NCBI GenBank assembly: GCA_032622095.1
Contig: CP136062.1
Span: 229,106,578-229,170,577, forward strand
Source: Siphonodentalium dalli
Taxonomy: Eukaryota; Mollusca; Scaphopoda; Gadilida; Siphonodentaliidae
Length of the DNA: 64,000 nucleotides
Reading direction: 5' to 3'
Shown here piece by piece: positions 42,122 through 54,000 of this stretch. Numbering within the stretch: the stretch's first letter is position 1; every line of letters begins with the position of its first letter. The notes below the pieces were generated by a model. That model was not told the DNA's origin. It searched no databases and was given only the letters and a program-made list of their open reading frames with translations. A program made the position numbers and the translations under genes.

Positions 42122-45100
42122 CGCGCCAATTTTTTATCAAAGAACAATAACTCTAAACGATAAATAGAGGTACGAAGGCGGCGAGTTTATAATACCACAC
42201 CATATTCGCTCATCTTTTCGCTGGTATAAGGACGATAGTTCTTCCCATGATTCGATACTATACACGGGTGCCATTTGTGCAGAAATATATTATCGACGAA
42301 CTACAATCTACAAAGGCATAAGAAAAGTAAAGACGGAGGTATGTCGGGAACACCATCGAATAACGATATATTCAGTCGATACGAAGATACTGAGTATGAT
42401 CTAGATTGCATTTCTTATATCAGGATCATTTTGGATCGTATAACACCGTGTAGATACGCTTTGTTAGCGCTTCACAAATTTCCCCGGTGTATAATGACAC
42501 TATCAGATGCCTTTATGATCATAATTGAAACCCATCAGGGCTCATCGAGTGTCTTTTGATCAATTATTATCACATTTCACCAGTTCCAACATGACATGTA
42601 CAACTTCCCTATCAACAATGTTTTCTAAATTGCCAAAACTGAGTGCATTTATGATGTTGCTTCATATCTGAGGATACCATGGGGTGTAATTTCATTGATT
42701 GCTACCACGCATCAAGGGTCAAAATACAATACACATTTCTCCTGACCAAGGCCTCAGAAAGTGTCTTTTCATCTATTTTTATCATATTTCATGAGTTCCA
42801 GCATGGAATGTTCACCTTCGCTAGCAATACTGTTCCCTAAAATTGCATATAGACTACATATGGACTGTGGATTGATCTCTAGGGACCCAATGGCTGTAAT
42901 TAAATATATTTTTAAAACACATGGAGCTTAAGACATGAAATTTACAATTTTCCTGACCAAATTATGACCTACAATACACTATGATGTCCCTTTATGTTCA
43001 TAACTCAGTCATAAGTACTCATGAAGTGTCTTTTTATCCATTTTATCACATTTCATGGGTTCCAACGTGAAATGTTTACCTTCACTGCCGACATTGTGGC
43101 CTACAGTTGAAAACTTGAGAACATTTACGCTGTGTCTAGGCGACCGATGGGGTGTAATTACATTGATTGTTAAAACACATGTAGGATAAAATATGAAATT
43201 TACACTTTTCCTGACCAAATTATGGCTTACAATCTAGTATGAGATGCCGTTGTTGTCATAACTCAAAGTCATCAGAGCTCAGTAAGTGCCTTTTGATGCA
43301 TGTTTATCGCATTTGATGAGTTCCAACATGAAATATACACTTTCCCTGGCAAGAATGTTGCCTAAAATTGCAAAATTGAGTCAATTTATGCTCTAGGTTA
43401 ATGTCTAGGACACCACTCCCATGTCCCTTAATTCATTTTTTACCATAGATGAAGGGTCAAATATGAAATACATATTTCTCCTGACCAAATTATGGGGTAC
43501 ATTGGCACTATGAGATGACTTTATGTTCATAACTCAAAGATATGAGGTCTCGTGAAGTGTCTTTACATCTATTTTTATCATATTTCATGAGTTCCAGGAT
43601 GAAATAATCACCTTCACTAGCAATATTGTTGTCTAAAATTGCAAACGTTTTCTCAAAATATGAGATATTGCGCGAACTGTTAGTGAGCTAATTGATTTTT
43701 GTGTCAAATTTGATCCAACATAGACGAAAACATTCAATAATTTTGAAGGACTTACTCGAAAACTGAATATTTTATTGTTTTTTTTTATAAATGTGAGGGT
43801 TATTTTCACACTAGCTCTTGGATATTCGTTCTTATGTCATCGTTTTTGTTTCAAAGTATTTGTTTTTTGTTGATAATTGACAACCCTGCATTATTTTGAT
43901 CGAGAATGAAAAACAAAATATTGTATTTTTATGCATTGGTTCGTTATGGTCCTAATATGAAACATTTTAACTCAAATGCTATATTATTTCGGTTAAATAC
44001 AAGCTATGTTAACATTTTTCTAGGAAATATTCATTTCTGCATCATTATATTTGCGATGATGAACACATTCACACATTAGACCGAATGGATTCGCACAAAG
44101 CCTTCCTTTATTATAAGACTTCGATAGAAATTATATACGTTTTCTCAAATTATAAGAGTTTGGTCCAAATTTCATTTAAATACTTGATTGTTGCTTCCAA
44201 CTGTATTTCAAATAGACGAAATATTTCCATTTTATTTAAAACAGACGAAATATTTACAATGCTTATCAAGTAATTACATTGTTCATCGATATTCGTTGTT
44301 AGATTATGGTTTTCTAACGTTTTATGAAGAGTAGTACTCAAAATTATATATTCCTTTTTTTTCTGTCGGTGTAAAGAGGCAACATTCTGCATATGCATAT
44401 CTTAAAGAGTGCTTATATACTTTAACATTAAAGTATACATCATAACCCACATATTTGAACACATTACATTCGTGAATATAATGGCATATTGATAAGACAC
44501 ACCGGACCACCATAGAGCTTATAGCGTATGTGGAACTGAATAGTTAACTATAGTAGAGGGCTTTTTTACTTGATTTAACAGTGAAAAGGGCACTTAATGT
44601 ACATCATAATATAACGCACTAATTTGTATTGGATTTGCTTTAAGAAACACGGACGTATACATAAATCAGATACGCATACTTAGAACACATTCACTTCGTG
44701 TATATACTGAAGTATACCACGTATATAGTCCACAAAGACATAGCCCTGCATGTGAAAACTCAGTTTAACTATACATTAAAGAGCGTTTATACGTGATTTA
44801 CCTGTGAAAATGGAAATTTTTATACATCATATCACATAGAGGTACCGTACTTGCTTTAAGAATATGGACAGTTATAGGCACAATCATAACAACAATGGAG
44901 ACCAGCGTTCTTACACAGAAATCAGTAATTTATGCACTAAAATGGTAACAACAATGAAAATATACACTCTGTGAACTGCCATAGACATCAGAACTATTAA
45001 GAATTTATGAGTTGTCTCGCTTGTTTAGTTGCGATACATGATGCAATAATTTGAGTTACCAACAATAAAACAGTATTGACGCTATATATTATCCATATAC

Positions 45101-48100
45101 CGACGGTTTTAGACTATATTTCTACTAATAATGCTATTAAATGAACGACAATTAAGAGAAATGAACTATGAATGCATATATGAAGTCAATTTGTATACAC
45201 GCGTCCACATAGCAGGCCTTTTCCAGACCAATGTTTGATACCCCCGAATAAAATAGAGCGTTTTGAGAAGAATATGTGAAATTAATATGCACATGTGTTC
45301 ACATAGTAGGTCTTATCGTCATATGAAACTGCCACGTAGTACATGCTTTGTTTCCTCTGTATAACAGACTAAATGTATAGGATGTACAATACATATAATT
45401 GGTGAAAAGAATACATGAAGTATTTATGCATTAGTCTACACCATATGGGCTCTTTATTGTCTCCATGTAATGGAGATTTTAGACTAAATTTCTTCTAATA
45501 ATGCTATAAATGAACGATAATAAAGAGAAATGAACGATTAAAGAATACATCAAGTAAATATGTATACACGCATCCACATAGTAGGTCTTTTCCAGACCAA
45601 TGTTTTGATGCCTCTGTATTAACAGAGAGCTTGGAGTATATATGAATAAACGGTAAGGAATATGTGAAATTAATATAGACATGTGTTCGCATAGTAGCCC
45701 TATCGGGGGCATGTTTCCTTAAATGGTAGCAATAATGAAAATTTACACTGTGTATTACAAACCACTCAAGGCTTCAGCAATATTACTAATTTGTGTGTTG
45801 TGATCAGTTGTCTCGCTTGTTTAGCTGCGATACATGATTCAATAATTTCATTTACCGCCAATAAAGCAGTATTGACTGGTATTGACGCATTATTTTCTCA
45901 ATATAACGGCGAGTTTAGATTCCTACTAATAATGCTATAAATTAACGACAATAAAGAGAAATCGAAGATTAAAGAGTACATCGAATAAATGTGTATACAC
46001 GCGTTCCGCTCGTATGCCTTTTCCAGACCGATGGTTGATAACCCCCTACATAATAGAGCGTTTTGATAAGAACATGTGTCCACATAGTAGGCCTTTCGTG
46101 ACATGAGACTGTCACTTGGTACAGACTGTCACTTGGTACATGCTTTGTTTCCTCTGTATAACAGCCTATCTTGATGGGAGTTATAATACATATAATTGAT
46201 GAAAATAATGCATGAAGTAAGTATTTATACACTAGTCTACATAATATGGGCTCTTTAGTTTCTCCATTTAATGGAGATTTTAGAGTAATAATATGAATGA
46301 ACTATGACTAGAATACATCGAAGAACCAGACACCAATGCCATACTCCTACCATCCATGGAGCAATTAATATACATGATATAAGACATAAAATACAACAGA
46401 CAGTATCGTGTGCAACCGCTAAGGTATCATATGAATGAACCGTCATACACAATGATGTTACAACCAAAACTGCCTTATGGACGAAATACTGGAACTGATT
46501 ATACATTTGATACACGAAATGTCATTCCACTCTATACATGGTCAGTTAGATATCTTGCGAAAGTGACGTGCACCTTTAAGGTATGTGACCAAAATGTGTT
46601 GTATTGTATTTTATATATATGACCATTTCTGCAGTAAATAACGACACATCATTACTAGTGGGACTATGTGTGAAGCTCTTTGAATTAAATGAGCTTACTA
46701 TGGTGGACATGTTTAACCAGATACGTTCTTCAAATAATGTTGGGATTTAAATTGAAGCTTAATTAGCCCTTCAAGCTTTCCAAATCAAGGTTATGGCGTG
46801 AAACAACCTGGAGAGAAAGATTTTATTTAGTTACTAATGTGGGTTCAAATAGAAACACATGGCGAAGGCCATGATTCGAGCCTGTATGGCGCTTCATAGC
46901 CCATTAAAGGCGCGCCGATGGGTGTGGTTAACTTTAATATGTCATGTGTAGACCAGAAGCCACGAGGAACCCATTGCTGTCCATGTCTGTACCACATATA
47001 TACTGCTATATGCAGTCGACCTACCTAGGACCTCAGTTTCTCCTTTCATGTGTGGCTATTCCAAACCCATTTAGTGCAATGCGTTTGAAAATATACAGAG
47101 CGTTATTAAGAAGGATCGCTGATGCGTATAATATAACCAATATTTAGTCAAAATTTTAAGAAAACCCATTATTGAAACATTGCGTTTGATAGTGTAGGGA
47201 TTTGACCATATAATGGTTATCAGTGAAGTGATGACATGTGCACTAAATGACCTCAGTCAGTAAAGGCTAGTTCAGACCATATGAGAACCACACTCACCAC
47301 CCATGCCTATACCCAAACAAACACCATGGCGACAGCGAAACACTACGAAGCTTCTCCCCACACGGACACTGTTGTCTTCCATGGATAATTTCTGATCCCA
47401 TGTTGAGACATGATGTACGGATGACGGACGAAGAGTGATTGGTTTTAGTTTCCACACAGATGTGTACCAACACGTTTTGAGACTGATATAGATGAAGTGT
47501 CCCTTTTAGTATTGTTACGATGTTAAGTTGGCTAGTTCATACCCGTAGTATCAGTTTCACTGGCCAGTGTCACTTAGAAACAATATTACGGATCATTGTC
47601 ACAGACAAAGGTCTTCAAAGGGAAGTCTATAATATGAGTAATATTTTCGCGGGCTTTTAAAGTTGTATATATATATATAATAGGTGTGGCTTCACATTAG
47701 CAAAGATGTCCCAAGGAACATGCACACCATGAAAGGAGGAAATATTAATAATCAAGGATGTATTCTCAATACAGGGGGAGGGGGTAATTTAATTTGTTAC
47801 AGTCAATGGAGCGATTAGGAATGAATAAATTATGGAAAACAAGATGTGAAGAGGCCTATATGACATCTGTAGAGCGTGCTACCTATATGACATATGTAGA
47901 GCGTGCTAACGGATTTAGTCATAGAAAGAGTAATATCCAAGATGGATGCTTCGTTCAAATTCTATAGAGCCCATCTGGTGGTGCTACTAAACAAGGAATT
48001 TTTTCAAAAACTTGGAGATGAAAGTGGATATTCGAAGATTATGAGGGATTAGAAGTTGTAAGAAAAAGAAGAGCGAATAAAAACAGGAAGTGGTAGATAA

Positions 48101-49210
48101 AAAAGAGGGATAAAAAAAAGATAACAAAGAAAAATTATGAATAAATAGAGGATATCCACCCTTTTTCAGTGGATATGGGTTATATCTCATGAGTGATGAC
48201 AAAACATTGAATTTCCACGATATGATCAAATAATAAGCATGTGATACAACGCTTAGCCGATGGGTGTGGAGTCAGCCGGTAGGTTTCACGAGGGATTGCG
48301 TCAGATTCCAATGACTCAGGCGTTTCGCCGGAAGTAGGGATTGCGCCAGATTCGAATGACTCAGGCATTGCGCCAGAAGTAGGGATTGCGTCAGATTCGA
48401 ATGACAGGCATTGCAGGAGGCAGAGTTTCTTATGGGCTGGATCTTATTCTAGGGTTTAGGAGACGTGTGTAGACCACTCAATATCCCCTCAGGTGTAGTG
48501 TGGAACCCTCAGAAGTGGCAGTGGGTTAGATATATTAAAAGACCGTTAATTTTAATTTAATTTTAAATTATTTTTGAATTTTAGAAAAAGTTGAAGTTTT
48601 TTAAGTTTTTCATATTTTTTTAATTTATGAATTTTTTTTTAGGTTTTTCATTTTTGTTTCTTTTTGAAAAGTTTTTTTAAGTTTTTTGAAATTTTTGAGT
48701 ATTTTGAAGTTTATAAACTTTTTTGAAATTTTTTGAGATTTTTGAAGTTTTTGAAATTTTTGAAATTTTTGAAGTTTTTGAAATTTTTGAAGTTGTTGAA
48801 GTTGTTGAAATTTTTGAAATTTTTGAAATTTTGAATTTTTTGAAGTTTTCAATGCGAGTGTCACTTTAACATTATCCCACAGTGTGCGCCATGTGTTACT
48901 TTAACATTCATCCATAGTGAGTGTCACTTTAATAATCATCCCCAGTGAGAGCCTAGTGTCCCTTTAATATTCAAGACTGAAGCTACCCCACCGAGATCAT
49001 CACGTGATATACATGTAGATAATATACCATTCATATGGAGAAGTCTGGATATAACCAGCGGGTCATGTCCGGACATGTCCAACCGGTACAAATAGACCAT
49101 GATGCAGTGCGTGGGCGGAGAATATAGGTCAAACACCAACGGTAGTACTGCATATAGGTCGTGTACTTCGGATTATGCTAATTAGCAGCCAAACGGGCGG
49201 GGTATCATCA
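42122..49210. repeat. Right arm of the giant palindrome
   Basis: Reverse complement of 34,956-42,093 apart from the 49-bp deletion, two single-base indels and scattered substitutions. It contains mirror copies of all left-arm repeats and small frames; no additional gene. Confidence 0.9.
42251..42559 (+). CDS. Small zinc-finger-like open frame, right arm
   Basis: Mirror copy of 41,656-41,964: same CHLC...H pattern and same length, with LLALHKF in place of LLALRKF. Conservation here only reflects arm identity and does not show selection. Confidence 0.3.
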   Translation, partial: FDTIHGCHLCRNILSTNYNLQRHKKSKDGGMSGTPSNNDIFSRYEDTEYDLDCISYIRIILDRITPCRYALLALHKFPRCIMTLSDAFMIIIETHQGSSSVF

Positions 49211-50037
49211 GCCATCCCTGCAAATATTCGTTTTCGGAGGTATCTCCTTGGATCCAAGCCGATATCTGCTCGCATTATGGAGATATCTCCTCGGTTTCAA
49301 GGACATATCTGCTTGGAATATGGAGATATCTCCTCGGAAATATTTTCAAGGACATATCTCCTTGAAACCGAGTAGATATCTCCATAATGCGATCAGATAT
49401 CTGCTTGGATCCAAGGAGATATCTCCTTGGATCCAAGCAGATATCTGCTCGCATTATGGAGATATCTGCTTGAAAAATATTTCAAGGAGATATCTCCATA
49501 TTCCGAGCAGATATCTGCTTGGATGTATTTCGAAAAAAATGGAAAAAACGTATATGTACTGTGGAGAAATCATTAATATTTCATGGCCGCGGTTTTCCAA
49601 GGAGATATCTCAATAATCCAAGCAGATATCTGCTTGGAATATTTTCAAGGAGATATCTGCTTGGAATATGGAGATATCCCCTTGGGTCCAAGGAGATATC
49701 TCGTTGAAAACTATTTCAAGGAGATATCTCCATAATCCGAGCAGATATCTGCTTGGATTATGGAGATATCTCCTCGGTTTCAAGGAGCTATCTCGTTGGA
49801 AATATTTCAAGCAGATATCTCGTAGTTGCGAGGAGATATCTCCTAGGATCCAAGGAGATATCTCCATAATCCAAGCAGATATCTCCTTGGATCCAAGGAG
49901 ATATCTCCATAATGGACCATATTCCAAGCAGATATCTGCTAGGAATTGCAATTCCAAGGAGATATCTCCTCGAAACTGAGGAGATATCTCCGAATTACGA
50001 GGAGATATCTCCGAAGACGAATATTTGCAGGGATGGC
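49211..50037. mobile_element. GATATC-rich inverted-repeat element, 827 bp
   Basis: Ends GCCATCCCTGCAAATATTCG and the perfect complement at 50,018-50,037. The interior is a dense array of GGAGATATCTCC and CAGATATCTG palindromes: I count about 27 GATATC hexamers in about 790 bp. They are joined by TTGGATCCAAGG, CATAATCC(A/G)AG and AATATTTTCAAGG linkers. A 70-bp break without the motif lies at about 49,535-49,605. Because each unit is self-complementary, frames remain open on both strands (including a 428-codon minus frame); these are not credible genes. Possibly a miniature transposable element or a hairpin-forming satellite. No target duplication was recognised outside its ends. Confidence 0.8.
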
Positions 50038-50953
50038 GACCATATGTGAAGGCATATGTGATGGAAGTAGGTTTGCAAGGTGTGAGGAGATACGCGAAGA
50101 GGTTGAGCAAGGTGGTAGCGTGGTTAATGAATGTTGTGAGTCGAGTGGTGTGCTGGTAGATGTGGGGATTGAGGGTGAGAAGATGGAGGTTGGGGAACGA
50201 GGTAGCGTGGTTAATGAATGTTGTGAGTCGAGTGGTGTGCTGGTAGATGTTGCTGTGAGGGATCGGGAGATATGCGAGGAGACATGTGAGGAGATAGTGG
50301 TTGAACAAGGTGGTAGCGTGGTTAATGAATGTTGTGAGTCGAGTGGTGTGCTGGTAGATGTGGCTGTGAGGGATCGGGAGATATGTGAGGAGATATGTGT
50401 GGAGATAGTGGTTGAACAAGGTGGTAGCGTGGTTAATGAATGTTGTGAGTCGAGCGATGTGGTCGTTGTGGGTGAGGAGATATGCACGATTGCGGAGGCA
50501 GATCCAGTTTGTAGCGAGATTAGCGCGTTTGAGTTTGATGTTGCAGCGGAAGTGGTTGTGGGTGGTGAGGATATATGTGAGGAGGTGAAGGCTGAGAAAG
50601 GTAGAGGCGTGGTTGTAGAGGTAGGTCCGATGAGTGAGTGTTGTGCGAATGGAAAGGCAGATAGCATGAATCCTTGTGTGAATAAGTACGTACTGGTTGA
50701 GTATCAGAAATCCATATACCCTGGTATTGTAGAAGAAATGTCTGAGCGTGAATTGCTTGTTAAATGCATGAAGCGTGTTGGCGTTAAATATTCTAACTGC
50801 TTTTGCTGGCCGAAAAAATGTAAGGACATTTCTTGGTATAATTATGATGAAGTGATCTCGTTTATTCCAGATACACAACTGATCGAGGGGTCTCATTCAC
50901 ATTTCGCTGTTGGGGAATGTGCATGGGACTCGGTGATGAGTAAACTGTTTTAA
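50033..50953 (+). CDS. 3' part of interrupted gene: Cys-rich repeats and Tudor/SH3-like tail
   Basis: 306 codons from ATG 50,033, the last bases of the GATATC element (AGGGATGGCG), to TAA. Residues about 25-150 hold four imperfect copies of a roughly 37-residue unit containing GGSVVNECCESSGVLVDV. At DNA level the last two full spacings are 108 and 111 bp. An acidic Val-rich stretch follows. The C-terminal 95 residues (NKYVLVEYQKSIYPGIVEEM, KCMKRVG, CWPKKCKDISWYNYDEVISF) resemble the small beta-barrel tail found in many invertebrate hypothetical proteins of transposon or nuclear type (Y(V)L(V)EY.....PG.V......V.CM...G..W.WP). In-frame continuity with 34,687-34,955 on removal of both insertions suggests this is the C-terminal part of one protein, now possibly expressed alone. 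Function unknown. Confidence 0.5.
   Translation: MATICEGICDGSRFARCEEIREEVEQGGSVVNECCESSGVLVDVGIEGEKMEVGERGSVVNECCESSGVLVDVAVRDREICEETCEEIVVEQGGSVVNECCESSGVLVDVAVRDREICEEICVEIVVEQGGSVVNECCESSDVVVVGEEICTIAEADPVCSEISAFEFDVAAEVVVGGEDICEEVKAEKGRGVVVEVGPMSECCANGKADSMNPCVNKYVLVEYQKSIYPGIVEEMSERELLVKCMKRVGVKYSNCFCWPKKCKDISWYNYDEVISFIPDTQLIEGSHSHFAVGECAWDSVMSKLF
50105..50455 (+). repeat. Intragenic tandem repeat, 90-111 bp units, 4 copies
   Basis: GGTAGCGTGGTTAATGAATG followed by TTGTGAGTCGAG starts in units at about 50,105, 50,195, 50,303 and 50,414. All spacings are multiples of three, so the reading frame is preserved, as expected of a coding repeat. Confidence 0.9.
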
Positions 50954-51006
50954 AGATATCATTACTTCACTTCACTAATATACTTTTTTTTTATGTGAAT
51001 ATAATC

Positions 51007-51057
51007 ACAGGTCCCCAGAACAAAAATTGTGGTCAATTGTTGTTCTGGGGATCTGTG
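51007..51057. mobile_element. Miniature hairpin element, family F4, copy 2
   Basis: ACAGGTCCCCAGAACAAAAA pairs with TTGTTCTGGGGATCTGT. Its ends match 18,873-18,975. Confidence 0.7.
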
Positions 51058-54000
51058 AATATAATGAAGGTGGAATTCATGCTTGTAATGATTAATTCGA
51101 GCAACGTGCATCGGGATAGCTTATCTGACACCAGGAACATGTACTTATATTATGAAACAAGGACATGCACTTGTTTTAATTTATCTCAACCGAGCACAAA
51201 GCTAAACGAGACAGGTATATACGAAAGGGATTCAAATATACAATGTGTGCTAATTTACATGTATCCGGATAATCCCATAGCATATCCCTGTCGTACGTTA
51301 CTCGATTCTGTCACAATAGTTTAACCTACACACAATATTCTTTATCCTTACATATTGTCCAGTACGCGGGCATCTCTTCACCACATAGTTGTATTATATT
51401 TAAACACAAACGAATGTTAGTGTGCGTTCATATTATTTCATCTGATAAAGCAAGGGATAGAGTATTCACCCGACTATAACCAATGTCGATCGTGTAACGA
51501 CAATTTATTTACTATGGTATTCAGTTAACAATATTCGTTATACCATATGTGTACTAAATGTGTAAAAAACAGTGTGGCATTTATTATGAAAAGAAATTCC
51601 ACAAATTGAACCTCGTTTTATATAATAGCCTGTATATATGCCATGCGCCTTTTTTGTCGATCGTGTAATCTTTACTGTAACGCACATCATATATTGATAT
51701 AGAAATACGCGTCAGAAAACATCATTAAGTATTTGGGACATGAATTCTCACGAGAATCGCCATAATATTGAATTTGCACTGATGCCAGTACATGATTATG
51801 ATACCTATATGTATACAAATGACATTTCGCATATGACTGTGTCAGTTGTGTAACGTTGTGGTCCTTACTGTAACGAAGCTTATTCCTACATCGTATACCA
51901 AACGTCAGATATCCTGATTGTGTAGTTCGTCGCTGTATTTTCTTTATGAATAACAGGTTTTATCATCTTGTTAGCATATTTCGTAACTCTGGATTTCGAC
52001 ATGGCTTTTATACAGAAATTTATCAGATATTGTCCACCCCGTAGCAAATATGTGTCTTTCGTATTGCGCTGAAATCCGTCGTGTAACACATATTATTTGT
52101 TCATCTATAAATGAAACGTTATATATTTTAATTCCAGTTTTGTTCAATATTTGGTGGACAAGGAGTGTCCAATTCAATATTATGTTAGAAAGTGTGTGAC
52201 ATTTGATTATCTTGATTTAATAAAGTTTAATGTTGTGTTGAAATTAAATTTTTCTGAGAAAAATGTGTTCCATTGTGGCCCCCATTGAAAACCAGCTATA
52301 CAAAGGGTAAATGTTTTCTCGATCTATTCATTACCGGTCAATACTCAATTCGGATCAAAAAGTACTCCAATATCTCTATTCTGAAAAATGATATACCAGA
52401 TGACAATACTGTTACAGAAGAGACATAATTTCCAGACATCCACCATTCATAGCATCATAACATATCAGTGCTGGATGTTTAAGCTCGAACTTCAGTCGTT
52501 TCTTCCAGTTCAATAGCTATATATCTCGAAATGATAACAACTTTCCCCATTATCGGAACTAAAAAAATGCCATGTGGCATATCTGTAATTTTGATAAAAA
52601 TTGATATTGACTCATAAACACCCACTGGGGTGGTTGCTATTATTTCTCAAATTCGTACCTCCGTTGACGCAATATTCGATTAAACTACACACAGAAATGC
52701 AGTAACAGTGTCAACTATTTGACAACGCCCCGCTTCGACCATGACAACGACGATTGTGCGACTCGTTGAACGGTAATTTTCATTTGTATACGACGTATCT
52801 GTCACTGCATGATCGGACAGCTTAGTTATGCGTGTAAGCACATGTATGCTGCATCAATAAATGTTTGGAACAGTACCTTCGTTGTACAATGCACATGTTC
52901 TGGATTCAATACAGTACTGTGTATTTACTGATCCCCACATGTGAAGGTATAGAGACCAAGTCACATAAGAGATTTGTCGCTAAACGAGCATTCTTTAATT
53001 TTTTGAACATGACAAAATGCCCGACTTACATGTACCTGAACATTTTCCTTCTTGGTGCACCTAGCGGCTTTGTAATTTTTGTAAAGTTGACTTGTTCATT
53101 CGAAAATGTCACCACTTACCCTACCATAACATGAGTTATTTTAGTCATATTCTGATTAGCAGGTAGGCCCTACATATAAAGATGTCCTCGAAAAATTATT
53201 GACCGTTTAGTTACTTTTATAAATGTGTTTGTATGAAAGTATTAGTTAAAATTCTTTATGGTTATCTGAAACTGAAAGTAATGAGCAACACTTTAAAAAA
53301 AATAGAAGGGATGGATGCCAGAAAATTGCAGTAAAAACTTATACATACATAAAATAGTAGAACATTGGGTTGGTTGGTCCCGAAAGTAGCCCAAAAAAAA
53401 AAAACCTATAGGAATACGCTGATTTATGACCCCCTACCCCTGATCCCCCGGTTCGGACGCCAACTTGCCGGTATATTATTAACATGTGGTGTTTTGTTGC
53501 GGTAGTATTTTTAATTGGGTAAACTGGTGTGTGCATACTTCAAATGAGTTAAGAATTAATAGGAAATAAATGTCATAGAATTGTAATATCTGGAGGCAAA
53601 TCTTGACTGCGCGAGGGAATTATATTTTAGATAACTAGATTTTAATCACAAATAAATAAATCATTATAGAATATCATTTTCACCGTTTATAGATATATAT
53701 ACCTGGATGTCAAAATATGGAATTATACTCAAAACAAAATATTAAGTTTCATGTGTGGAGTTAATTTCTAACATGAAGGCGACCATTCCCCACCATCGAT
53801 ACCACAACGCAACTGAGAATAAGACATGTTGGCATAAGAAAATACCGAGGCATTGTGAGTCGGCTGCTAGTTAGGCGTACAGACAGACGGAAGGAAAGTT
53901 GGATAGGCGGAAAATTTAAATCATGTAATGTGTGGTGCACAGATATAGAAATTAAACCTGTACAGTATAGCAATATACGATTCGACATTACTTTATTTTC

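Larger units (their letters stand above)
34956..49210. mobile_element. Giant palindromic element, 14,255 bp
   Basis: Left arm 34,956-42,093 (7,138 bp) is the reverse complement of right arm 42,122-49,210 (7,089 bp) around a 28-bp GC-rich spacer. Corresponding positions sum to 84,166 near the ends, 84,165 after about 35.6 kb, 84,214 after 36.8 kb and 84,215 near the centre. Only three indels (1, 49 and 1 bp) therefore separate the arms, plus scattered substitutions. The ends are TGATGATACCCC and GGGGTATCATCA, with a flanking GCCATC direct repeat. TG...CA ends with a 6-bp duplication suggest integration by a retroviral-type integrase; Polinton/Maverick elements also make 6-bp duplications but usually start AG. 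No transposase, polymerase or integrase frame is visible; the longest frames are under 100 codons. Alternatives: segmental inverted duplication or an assembly artefact, though distinct flanks and the direct repeat argue against the latter. Confidence 0.85.

Noticed and set aside
34956-49210. Polinton/Maverick element
   Set aside because: The size and 6-bp duplication fit, but there is no polymerase B, integrase, ATPase or capsid frame, and the ends are TG...CA rather than the usual AG start. Left as one of several possible origins.
49610-50896. 428-codon minus-strand open frame and 242-codon companion
   Set aside because: It runs antisense to the Cys-rich coding repeats and through the self-complementary GATATC array, where every frame tends to stay open. 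Residue repeats (RYLLG, ISPW) reflect the DNA palindrome, and there is no plausible domain.
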